Positions 36,260 through 47,900 of a stretch of DNA of 64,000 nucleotides are shown piece after piece. This DNA comes from Cloeon dipterum. Its lineage: Eukaryota > Arthropoda > Insecta > Ephemeroptera > Baetidae. Below the pieces are notes generated by a model. That model ran no database searches. It was not told where the DNA came from and saw nothing but the letters and a program-made list of their open reading frames with translations. Location of the stretch: NCBI RefSeq assembly GCF_949628265.1, contig NC_088786.1, positions 34,245,681-34,309,680 on the forward strand, given 5' to 3'. Position numbers and translations under genes: made by a program. Each line of letters starts with the position of its first letter. Within the stretch, counting starts at the first letter, position 1.

Positions 36260-36282
36260 AATAAAAAAGAACACATTTTATT
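36260..36282. terminator. Facing poly(A) signals of the GT31 gene (+) and ZIP gene (-)
   Basis: AATAAA at 36260-36265 on the plus strand serves the glycosyltransferase. TTTATT at 36277-36282 is AATAAA for the minus-strand ZIP gene, 43 bases past its stop. Cleavage 10-30 bases beyond each signal would make the two 3'UTRs overlap slightly. Confidence 0.6.
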
Positions 36283-36324
36283 GCTCAAAATCTCGATCAT
36301 TCCTCTGTTCGTTCAAAAATATTT

Positions 36325-39300
36325 TTAGTTCTCAAAAGTTAATTGATCAGTGTATCTCGTTATCAAGTAAATCAGCACCATGCCAGTGAGGATTCCAAGA
36401 TTCTGTTGGAGCATGATTAGCAGCGCGTTTTTCTTGGCACAGTGTTTCTCTTCCAGCGCCTCGTCCAGCATCAAGTTCAGCTGAGGAATCTAAATCAAGC
36501 AGTCAACAGTGAAAAAGCAATTAAGTATAATTTTTTATTTTACCAAATCGGAAAGGGAAATGTATAAAAACAGTCCGCCAGCCAGCCCGAAAATGTACGA
36601 GTTGACTTCAAAAGATTCAAGAGAAATTCCGAGGACGAGTCCAAGAAACGCCGTGCAGGCAGAGGCGAAATTGAATGCTAGCGCTTTTTTCACTGACATT
36701 CCCGAGTTGATCAGAATAGCGAAATCACCTGCGTATTTAAACATCATTTAGATAAAAGTTTATTTTTTAACATGGATACAGACCTAGCTCGTGAGGGAAC
36801 TCCTCAAAAACAATCGCCAGACTAATGCTGAGTCCGGTGAGCGGACTTTGAGTGAATCCGGCGCCGATGGAGACGCCGTCTATGAAGTTGTGGATGCCGT
36901 CTCCCAGGATGATCATCCACGCGACTGAGGAGATTGATGCGAAAACGCCCAACTTTGGCGCTTCATTGTCAGTTTCAGCCAAGTAGTCGTGACTCCTGTG
37001 GTGAAAAGCCATCTATAAAAGCAGCAATTTTTAATTCATGTTCGCCATTTTTTAATATTTCGCCCTCAGACAAATTAACAAATTTTATAATTCCAAGCTT
37101 AGTTTAATTTTTTAAACTATTTGAACAAAGACGCACCTTGTTCTCTTTGTTGATTTTTCCCATGGGCACTGCCTCAGAATATTTATGGTCTGTTTCGATA
37201 TTCACTTCCCCGTTGTTGAAGGATTTAGGTAAGAAGTTGTCCACTTCTGCTGGGATATCTGCTCTCCCCTTGTAAATTGGTCTGCCGCCTTTTTCGCCTC
37301 CCAATTCTTTGTTCCTCGAGTGGCTGTGGCCGTGGTGGCCCTGAGGAAATTTTAAAAACGTTCTCAACCGTGAACATAATTTATTTAACTCACCCCGTTT
37401 CCACTCAGCAAAATTTTGCAGAAGCACTCGAACACGAAGAATACCCAAATTGTTATCCAAATAACAACCGAAGCTGCAAGGTAATCCGTTTCCATAATTT
37501 GAAAGCACTAGAGAAATTAATGAGAAATAAATTTTAAAAAAAATGAACGCAAGTAGAGCTCACCTCGGGTATAAGTTGAAATATTGCTGTGGAGCTAAGC
37601 GCTCCAATGCCGAGGCCAACTAAATATCTCATGACCATCACGAACAATTTTTTCTTCATTAGGGGCACAAATATAATGCCGAATATTCCGGATAAGCTAA
37701 TGAATCCGACGGAAAGGAAGCCATAGAGCCAAACTGCAGTTGCAAAGCTCTATTAAAAATAAATACAGAAATTTGTATACAAATAACTTGCCTTGCCAAT
37801 TGACAAGCCGTTCGGGTTTGTTTTCGTTTTCATCGTGATTTTCGTCGTCAGTCCCATTTTTCTGGAAGACTACGAAGCACCTTTCAGCCTCAGGACTCCT
37901 CTTGCGTCTGGAAGCATCTTCGGTGGGTGCAAGGGGCGTTGACACCAATTCGTCTGCGGCCGCCGACGAAGAGGTGTAATTGAGTGATGAGTCCTTCTCA
38001 CTAATCGACTTTGTCAAGCTGGACGAGTTGCTCAAAACGCCGCTCACTGTGGTCGTCTCATCTGACCGGCCTCTAGAGCTTGCGAATCCACTCACAGATT
38101 CACACTAAAAAACAGATAGATGCATTAAAAAACATTAATTTGTAGACGGGTTTTTCTGAGAGTGTATAAATTTTATTTACATTGTTATAGTTTTTTGTTG
38201 TGTTTAGAGCGCAGGTAGAATGTGTGGATGATGTATTTTGAAATTGTGATAAGTGGCCGACCAGTGTTTACGCATCACCGCTTTAAGAGGGTAAATAAAA
38301 GAACAAGGTTTTCTTTGTAGATATAATTTGTTGCGCTACCCCAGATCTCGAAACTATATGTAACTATTCTTAGAACTGTTTGGAAATGACAAGTTTTGAA
38401 TTTTACAGACAAAAACAGAGATAAAATAATTTCTTATAATCCTTATGAGCAGCATTTTTTCCCAAAAAGGTATAACTATTTTTTAAAAACGCTAGTTAAT
38501 ATTAATTATTTGTTTCAAATCCCCTTTCCCTTTAAATTTTTCCACCCCATTTCGACGCACATTAAACGACCTGGATCACCGAACAAGAAGATAATAAAAT
38601 ATAGATTGAATTAAACATAAAAATATTTTTGGGGTAGTGCAGAAGGCACTGCCAATAAGGGCACAGGCCGGCAAGACAAAATCTTGGTCTTGGTTTTTTT
38701 TTTAAAAAATAATGAAATGAGTGAGTATACCAACAAATAGTGCGTTATCTGGCTACTATATTAAAATTATTGAATCAGTTCGATAATACACGTGTGTCAT
38801 GCTGATATTAAATATTTGTTTTTGATTACCGGCAGAGCTGCAGTAACGACCATACTGAGATAAGAAGGCACACATACATATGAGTACGTTTAAAATGATT
38901 TTGAATACTCTTCAACAATAATGGCTAATCATTTTCCTCTTGGCACTAAAAATAACTCGAAACATCCTCAATAAATAAAAACTTTACATACATCAGAGCA
39001 GTGGTTACTGGAAAAATAAATATTGATCAACATGCTCGTTCTTTCGTTCTAATCTAACGAGGAAAAAAATTTTTCCACTCTCACCACACGATGTCGTAAA
39101 CAATTTAATATTATTGCCATTCAGTCTATTTAGCATTCACGTCTTTACCACAATCACGTGCTATTTATTGTGATGCAAAATTGGAAAGATACGTATTATT
39201 TTCCTTCCTCATACTCATGCGAAATATAGCACTCTAATTTTAACTGGTCAACCTTTTTTATGTGTAATATTTGACCAACACGCCAGCTTGGTGGAAATGT

Positions 39301-39970
39301 CACGCGCCTGTCGGGTGTAAATCGACAATAAACACGTTGGTTGGGAACTGCGCGCTAATTATCTATGCGTATACGTAGTGCTCCGAATGCAAATGAGTGC
39401 AGTTGTCACTTTCGCGCCAGTGGAAATCTTTTGCAATTAAAACTGACGCGTGATGCGGTTTCTCTCAGTTTGCTATACAGCTGGGAGAAGTGTCGCGCCA
39501 CAAAATAACTGATTATAAGGAAATAGACAAAAAATAAAATAAGAATGCATGCCAAAGAAAAGTAAACAAAACTGTGATTTTTAAAACAATAATGAAATTA
39601 CTACAACAACTACGTTTTTAAAATAATGGGGAGTTGATTCAAATATATTGGCACTTTGACAAACAATTTTATGAGAGACAAACATGTTAATTAATTTTTT
39701 TATTAAATAATAAGGTACCAGAAATTTAATTTATGGTTCATGTTACACCGTTTCCAACAATCTAAAAGCAGCTTATTTGTCCACTTCTAAATAAACCAAG
39801 CGTTAAGAATTTCTTAACCAATAATTTTCAAGCTTATAGTAGTTTATCCGCAGATGACTTACTCTCACTTCCCGGTAACAAGTGTCTCCATCGCACCGAG
39901 GGGGCTGCAGGTCTGTCAGCTGGGCGATGCTTGAGGTCGCGAGCAGTAAAAGCGTGATGGGGACGAGCAT
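36325..39970 (-). CDS. ZIP metal transporter, LIV-1 subfamily, ZIP8/ZIP14 type
   Basis: Eight exons join to 496 aa: 39970-39863, 38104-37805, 37749-37564, 37507-37394, 37340-37137, 37012-36784, 36728-36544 and 36489-36325. The family moves Zn(II), and in ZIP8/14 also Mn, Fe and Cd, into the cytosol. A signal peptide ([16 protein letters not shown]) leads a Ser/Thr-rich ectodomain. The first helix is [20 protein letters not shown] His-rich loop (GGHHGHSHS) follows helix 3. The metal-binding helices carry [13 protein letters not shown] and [14 protein letters not shown]. In the second motif the first position is Glu rather than His, the known mark of ZIP8/ZIP14. The end of exon 2 is uncertain: a GT donor at 37804 (55 bp intron) keeps phase, but GC or other donors near 37787-37796 are alternatives. 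The first intron is 1758 bp. Confidence 0.88.
39459..39479 (+). repeat. Dispersed 21 bp repeat, copy 2
   Basis: This is identical over 21 bp, same orientation, to 17548-17568, and again is followed by NCTGG. It lies in the first ZIP intron. Confidence 0.5.
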
Positions 39971-40147
39971 CTTCAGTTCACGATAAGGGGGTGATTCGAG
40001 TCTGTCCTGTGCTGTGCTGTGCCGCCGGTCTAGGCTAGTGACGAGTGCTCATGGCTATGCAGACTGGAGAGAGCCATCCGATGGTCAGCAGCGAGTCGCG
40101 TCGTCGCGTCTTTCTCTCGACACCAACCGGCTCCTCTCGTCTCTGTC

Positions 40148-40161
40148 AGATAAGATATATA
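40148..40161 (-). promoter_or_regulatory. TATA-like element fused to a GATA site, upstream of ZIP
   Basis: On the minus strand the sequence reads TATATATCTTATCT, about 180 bases upstream of the ZIP ATG. It joins a TATA-like run to TTATCT, the complement of AGATAA. GATA factors drive midgut genes in insects, so gut expression is a reasonable guess. Motif evidence only. Confidence 0.35.
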
Positions 40162-40169
40162 CTGCTGTA

Positions 40170-41640
40170 GTAAAAAAGCCAACGTCTTTTTCATAGTAGC
40201 ATCAGGTGATCACGAGATTCACGCGAGCAATTAAATTACGCGACAACGTGGTGGAAGCGTGGCGCCACAACATTTTATTTTAATTGATTATTCTCTGTTT
40301 CTTTTAAAACTTTTTCAGAGTTATCCTTGCTTTGTACATATTTCTAATTAACTATAAGAAGTGTTAAATGAAGTGGCACCTAAATTATTACAGTTCCTTT
40401 CCAGAACTGGGTCACGTGCTCTCCACGCAATGGCTCTCAAGAGAAATAAGTCGAAAAAGATTAGGAGTGGTTGGTAATGCTTTTAATTGTCGAAGCGGAT
40501 ATTGCAATATGATTATCAGAGGAACTGTTAAAATATTAATTTTCTAAAATCCATTAGATAGAAAGAGAAGCTAGTACTAAGATCATTCTTACAAGTATTC
40601 CGTTTTAAGAAATTGACATTTCATGTTAAAGAAAAAATTATGGTTTACTTTCAACTCACGCATGCTAATCACCTTAAATTAATTTTAGACTCTGACGCAG
40701 CAGAGCCGCTGAGTAAATTTAATATTTACCTAAAGCAAATAAAGTTTGAATTAAATATAAATATTTGCCTTTCAGTGAGATCAGTAGCAAAAGTTTCCGT
40801 AGCAAGATGGAATATAAATAAAATAATGTCTCCTCTTTAGGGAATCCAGTTTGGAGAAGTGGACTTACTTTGATGCTTCTTCTTTCCAGCTTGCTTTCAG
40901 AGCGAGAGACGACTGGCAATGAGCTCGATCTCTTGTGTGCGCGTGGATCGCTTTGTCCCCCACAACTATTCTACTCTCGCACTGATTAAATAATTGTTTG
41001 CGAGTTTATCTACATCACAGCGCGAAGCATATAATAACAACAGAACTGCGACTAGAGCAAAGAAAGCCTTCCTCGTAGCGACCTTGAATGTGCGTAATTA
41101 AAACTTTTCTTGCGATGCATATGGTTATTTATTAATAATATTATGATATCACTTAGCTGACCTCGAGAAATGTTTGTTGAATATAACGGCCTACCGTTTC
41201 AATCAATGTCGACCTTGTGTTTTAGGGGAGAATTAGACAGAAGCGTTATTTTTGTTTTTGAATTTTTCTAATGAACGTTTTTTCAGATTCGGAATAAAAA
41301 TCATTTGTTACACAGTTAACTGTACATTTCCACTTTATTAAGTCAAAAAGTCTATAGTCAAGAAAAGCAAATTACATATATTCAACAAAAATACACAACA
41401 TTATATGGTAATTTAAGTTTCGCTTTTTATACATGTAACGGTTTTCAATTTTCTCTCACTCTTGATTTTACATTTCATTCGAGAAGACTCGCTGCAAAGT
41501 TGAACCATATAAAAATTAACTTAAGTTAGAGATCACGAAAATATATTTACACCTTCTTTACAAAAATACAAGTTGAGGACGACACTTAAACTAGCCTGGC
41601 GGCCGCGCTTAATCGTAGCTGCTGTACAATCATACATATG
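40170..41640. other. Intergenic between ZIP (-) and THSD7 (-)
   Basis: AT-rich with no supported exon. Candidate minus-strand AATAAA signals for THSD7 are at 41648-41653 and near 41333, so the right part may be THSD7 3'UTR. Confidence 0.5.
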
Positions 41641-41972
41641 TAGAACTTTATTTGTCTCGACATTGCTTGTAAACTGAAATTCGACACAGACTGATAAGAA
41701 ATCCTGCTTGAAGGCGGGTCAACGCTCGATAAAAACCTTCGTCGCGCGCAGGTGCAAGGAAAGGAACGTACTTAAGATTCGTGTTTCAAACATCATAAAG
41801 GAATATCTCGTTTTATAGAACACACCGACGAGTACGTGAAAAAAATGTGGTCAGCTATTACTTAGATTGAAACCTTGCTATCATTTGCTCTGCGTCCACG
41901 ATCACTGCAAAGTCCAACCGATGCACACACTCTAGATCGCTATTGCACTGGTTTGATTGGTTCCCAAGAGTC

Positions 41973-44900
41973 TCACGGGTTCAGCATTGCTTGTGGATTT
42001 TCTCTTACTGTCATTGTCTCCCTCTTTTCCTGGACAACTCCTTCGTTTTCATACGCAGACGGCGTTCGACTGGGAAAATCATTTTTAAATTTATTTTTCT
42101 AGACGTGGATTTAATTTCACTTACCACATAATGTACAGTGATAGAGCAACGAATACAATGAAGACGAAGCCGATGCCGATCATTGCAAACATCCATATGC
42201 TCATGTCATCTTCCTCTGCAAAATACATTTGGTTTAGAACTTTTTATCCTCCAGATAACTAACATATTTTAAATTATTTTGTTAAAAAATAGACCACATG
42301 AAATGAAAATGTTCGCGGTAATTATTGATAACAATTTTTCTCAACGAAAAAATATGCGGTCATGAGTTTATAGTTCTCATTTATAAATTTAATTCACCAT
42401 TTAGTGGAGCAAATCTTAAAAGAAGGCCAAGTTGGACAAAAAATATTGAAAATGAATCCGAGAAACCTTATCAAGTTTTTTTTGATTAATTTTAGAAAGG
42501 TTGACCGTTTAAATTTTTATCCGTTATTAGTAAAGTGGAAATAGCAAGTGATAGTGAAGTCATTTACTTTATACAGTATAAATTTGAGGCGAAATAGAAT
42601 TTTTTTAATAAACTTTAAAAATTATCAAATGAAATATCAACCGTAAAATTTTATATTTAGTTCCGCTAACATAAGCTTTGTCATGAGCATGATTTGTTGA
42701 TTATCCAGGATTCAAAACGCGACCGTCAAGTATATTATCATTGAATACATATCACTTTGTCCTGCATGAACGCGCGAAATAAAAAATTGAATTTAAGTAC
42801 AATGAATATCCTCACTTATTTGTGCTATAAGTAAAATTAATATCAGACGAAAGAATGATTGAAAAAATTTCATTCAGAATATATAAAAATACAAGCAAAT
42901 TATTCAAACAGTACACAGTAAAAATTAAAAGTTAAAAAGAAGTTTTGCCTTGTTTTCAATTGTTTAAATTAACTTACTTGGATAATAAAAGTGGGCCTGG
43001 ATCTCGGCTTCTTCGAGGGCCCGGCGAGCCTGTGACATTTGAACGTGATTCATGTCGACGCAGGCCTTGAGTGTCCGCACGGTGTGGCGGTGGATGCCCT
43101 CAGCGTACCGCGCCCCAAAGCCCGGCGCACAGGTGCACACGCCCTCCGGGGTGCACACAGAATTGGACACGGTGCACGCGGGCAGGCAGGGCCGCGGCTT
43201 TCCGTCGCACGACCCTGTGGAAAAGTCAATATTAGCAGGGTCGACGACTCTGAGAGATAATTATTAATCATGCAGCGAGATCTATCTCAACAAGAGATCT
43301 GCTATTTTCTAGTTATATAGTTCCGGCTCACCGGTTATCTGTTCGCCGTCAGAGCGCTCGCACACGATTTTGCCGTCGCGCACAACCCAGTCGTAGGTGA
43401 GGCAAGGTCCGGAAAAGCAGGGACGTGTCTCCCACAGCGCAGCCGGGCACGGCTCACCGTTTTGTTTCGGCGGCTTCAGAACCGCTCTCGATCGAGTCTG
43501 ATACCCTCCTGTTGGCACAAAAAATTAAATTAAATTAAATACAAGAAAAATTGATAAAGAGAAATTTTTCATTGAGATTTTATAGCGTTTTGAAACTCAT
43601 TTATTTTATTAACAAAAAATGTCATGTTTGTTTACAAGTTTTAGCGTATTTTTTATTAAAAAATAGAGCTTCAATATGTTGAGAACATAATTTGGCCTTA
43701 AATCACTTAAATATAAAGCCCGTTTGAATAAATAAAAACGACTGTCGCAGGTCTTTTATTTTAGATGCGGCGTTTTGTTTGTTTTGTATTTATTTTTATC
43801 ATTCTATACTAGATCGGATGCCATGCAATTATTTTATTTAATCTATATGAGCCTATACGAGGCCTCTCGTAATTAAATAATTCAAATCCCGGCTGGGAGA
43901 GTTAGATAAGAAAACAAGAAGTTTGTGAAACTCCACTGTCGTGGGGGAAATTTTGCCAGGTTTTTATCAGAGTCTCCACGTTTCCATGGCGACCGTCTAT
44001 ATACTTCCGGAAAACGATGAAAGATTCGTGCTCGAGTGGGTCATTTATTTCTCGCACCAACTGCTCCTCTGAGCTCTTTTCAAACAGCAGAGTAAATTTA
44101 TCTGGCTTGAGACTCGAAAGCTCTCGCTGATTAAGTGGAGCCCCTCAGGGCAAAATGTTCACTTTGGCACATCTAGTATCAACTGCTACTTTGCTGACAG
44201 CAGTTGTCAAAGGGAATTGAACTTTACTGCTGATGTCTTTCAAGATAATAAACGCGTATTTGTAAGATTGATGGGACTGAAGCGAAATCGAATGCGCGCA
44301 ATCTAAAGATATAAAAATCGTATTGATTTCTTAATTTGTTCGCATATTAATGTGCAAAATTGTTCTGATCATTTGCGATGTTTCGCTGCAACAATGCATT
44401 GGAAGCTCGTGGGAACATCAAATGTGACTCCATTTGTCACTGAACCTGTGTATCAACGAGAACTCCAGTGCGTTCAAACAAAAAGCTGAATGTTTTTCAC
44501 AGAATATTGAACTGACAGACTGTTTTTTCCCGTTTCAATTAGAGATTTTTTGTTATTTCGTTGATTTTTTGGATGTAGCGATGTATGGGGTAAAGCTACC
44601 CTTATGATCCGCAATGAAACACATTTTTTGTACGTAACTTACGGTAACCTATGAAAATTGCAATCAATTAAAAGGTGTGGCAAACCAAAAGGCTTTTGTA
44701 AAATAATTTAAAGAACAAACTAAAATCTATTTCTTTACAACGGATTTATTCCGATAATTTTTAGCACTCACCCAGCTCTCCATCTTTGCAGTTTCTGTGG
44801 CAGTGGCTCCAGCGGCTCCACTCTCCGACTTCGCAATCCCCTCTGCATGGCACGTAGCATGTGTCTTCCTTCTTGAGGTCAAGGGCGACCTGTTGAGCGA

Positions 44901-47900
44901 TCAAATTGATGGATTATTGCATTTTGGCCAAACCGTTTTTTTACCTCGAGGAAAGATCTGTCGCTGAAGAGCGGGGGCAAGTTTTTGTACCCAGCATAGC
45001 ACATCTCGTCACTAATGGCCATCGGCAGAAGTTTTTCATCTCCCTGGGAAACTGTGAACTCCCTCCTGCAAGTGACGTTTCTCCTGACCACACCGTGCCC
45101 ACAGTCGGCGCCCTGAGAGCGGAATTTTTAGCACCTTTTTTCATTTTCAGGCGGAAATCCTCACGTGAAGGTCGCACTTGGACCACTCGTCCCTGACCCA
45201 GGTAAAACAGGGCACCAATGGGCAGGGTTTGAACTGCTTCAGCTTCTTTGGACAAGGTCTCCCGGTTTCGCTTGGGTTGGTCTGGATGAACCTGGTGCGA
45301 CGCATCTTCGAGCCGGTCCCTCCGCAGGCGCACTGCGTCGCGTTCCACTTGCTCCATTCGCCAACCTCGCAGTCCACCGGACAGTCGATGTAGCAGTACT
45401 TCTCCGAGGGCGTCGGTTTTTGGTGAGCCGAACATAACCTGACACGGAAGATAAAAAAATCGTGCCGAGAGTTTGATGATTTGAATGAACTTTTACCTAT
45501 CGTTGACCGGCCTGCCATCGGATCTGGAGCAAACCACTCCCCTGTGCTGAATTCCTTCGCCGCATGGTGATCCACCCAGAGGCAAGCAACTTGACCACTC
45601 TGAACTGGTCCATTCGTACGTGAAGCAGGTGATGTTTAAAATGCATTCTTGGGACTGGAATGGGTTAAAATCCACAAATGACTGGTGAATTTTATTAAAA
45701 CTAAAAAATGTAAACATTATAAAATTTTTGCAATCGAAAAACTCAACTAATTAAAAAGGGGAGCTAGACTATTTTTTAAAACTTTGTTGGAAAATAAATA
45801 AAAAGAAGAGCATCACAATTTCCACGGGGTTGAGCCAACAGAAGAGAAAAATGGTTTCATTTCCTCTCAAATTATATTTTAATTTCAAGTTTTTAAAAAT
45901 GTTTTCCTTTAAAAATTTTAGTTTGAATTTGTCATACCTCGATTAGTGGCGGGCAGGTGCGAGTTGCGTGGAGGGCAGGTGCTCGCAACACGGCCCTGGT
46001 CCTCTCCCGTCGTGCACCTTGTCTGCACGGCAACTCGCAGGGTGACCAGTCACTCCAGGGACTGACGACACATTCACCAGGGCAGATGGTGTGGCAAATG
46101 GTGTGGTTCGCAGGACGAGACTCAGGGTCGCACTTGGAGCTGGCGACTTTTACAGGAGTTTCGTGCAGCGGTTCGTACATGCACCTGTAAAAAATTCACC
46201 CCGACTGCTGAATTCTTTGTTCTATTTTGGCATAGTTCGTCAGATTAGCCTAACATTTAGTCAAATAAATAATAAATTCAATCAAAACACTTCAAATTTC
46301 ATAAATAAATATTTAAAACATTGAAAATTTCACTGATAATAATATTTTATAGTTTTAGAATTAAGAAATTATTCTCACTGGACGCTTCTAGATTGCTCGC
46401 CGGCGCCGCAGCCCCTTAACTGGTCTTCACTGCGCAGTTTGCAGTCCTCCCAGCCTCCGACGGCCCATCGGAAGAGCTCGCAAAGCGTGTTGCAGATTTT
46501 GGTCTGGAGGCGCGGCCCGCAAGGCCTGCCGTTGTTCAGCGCGGGTTGCAAGATCTGCACAAAATTTATCTTTTATTTTTAAAAAAAATATTCAATTAAG
46601 CCAAATAATACCTCTCTTTGCCGTTTTTGCATGCCGGGGCCGCAAGGCGCGCTACAGGTGCCCCAAGTGCTCCATTCTCCCATGATGCAGTCTGCGGAGC
46701 ATGGGACGAAGCAGGGCTCCTCTTCCAAGCCAGTGTCACCGCAATGACTGGATTACAAAATAATATTTATTCGTAAAATATTGAAAATTATTAAATTTAC
46801 CTTGGTTCTACGAGGTTTCCTGCCTTGTCCCTGCAAGCTCTGGCGCGGAATCTGCGCCCAGCCCCACAGAGGGCTGTGCCGAGAGGGTGTCCGTTCGTGG
46901 ATACCTCGGACAGGTTGTTGCTGTCTAGAATGCATACCGACCACTCTCCCTCAGGTTTGGATTCGTATACGCTGCATGGGCAAGCTCTTGTATTAATTAG
47001 TGGGAATTGCAACGTGTCCCTGCACACTTGACGGGTCGCTGATAGACCTAAAGGGATATATTTTATTTTTAATAATAATGGGAAAAAATAATAATATTCT
47101 TCTTACCAAGCAACGCTCGCCTTCGGACGGAATTTCCCCCACAAGCCTGTTGGCAGACGGACCAGTGAGACCACTTGGAAAATACGCAGGGAGAATTGCA
47201 GGCCATGTGACACGGTTCGCTCATGTCTGGAATCTGTCTGCCCAGCTGCATGCACTCGCTCGCATCGACGCGGGTTTTGTTGTTCAGCAGACACGCGATG
47301 GCTGCACAATTATTAATTTTTATGGATGTTATTAAACAATATTATGACAATTACCTCTCGTGCGGAATCCCTGACCGCACTCAACGTTTGACGGCAACTG
47401 ACACTGCGACCATTCTCCAGTCCACCAGGAATAGTTCTTGCAAACTGCAGTAGTTTCAGGGCACGTACGCACTTCCTCAAGGTCGGGACAGGGTGTGCCA
47501 CCGGATTTCGGGATTCGCAAAACAACCCTGTGTCTTACTTGCATTGCCGGTTCAATTTTTTTACGATTCCCTTCCTCTGCAGAAAAATATGATGATATTT
47601 TTATGATTTAATTTTAGTTCTATTTTACCGGTTAAACAATCTGCAGGACAGTGACTCCACTCGGTCCAAGAAGAAACCTCGCAGTTCTGTGGACAGGGAG
47701 CGTTGCAAATCCTCATTTCCGCCGGTTTCATCAGATTCATGCACCTATATATGTGAATAATTTGCATCGCATTAATTTTAATTGTTTAAAACAAAATTGT
47801 AACCCACTTTGAATCTTTAACTCGCTTTTCGTTCGCCTCCATGCACCACACGTCACGCTTTTGCACTCCTCTGCCGCACAGCGCCTCGCCTTCTCCGTAC

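Noticed and set aside
42964..43271. Plus-strand open frames opposite THSD7 exons (for example 43039-43260, 44906-45196, 49002-49559)
   Set aside because: They are antisense shadows of GC-rich coding exons whose minus-strand splicing is continuous over the whole gene.
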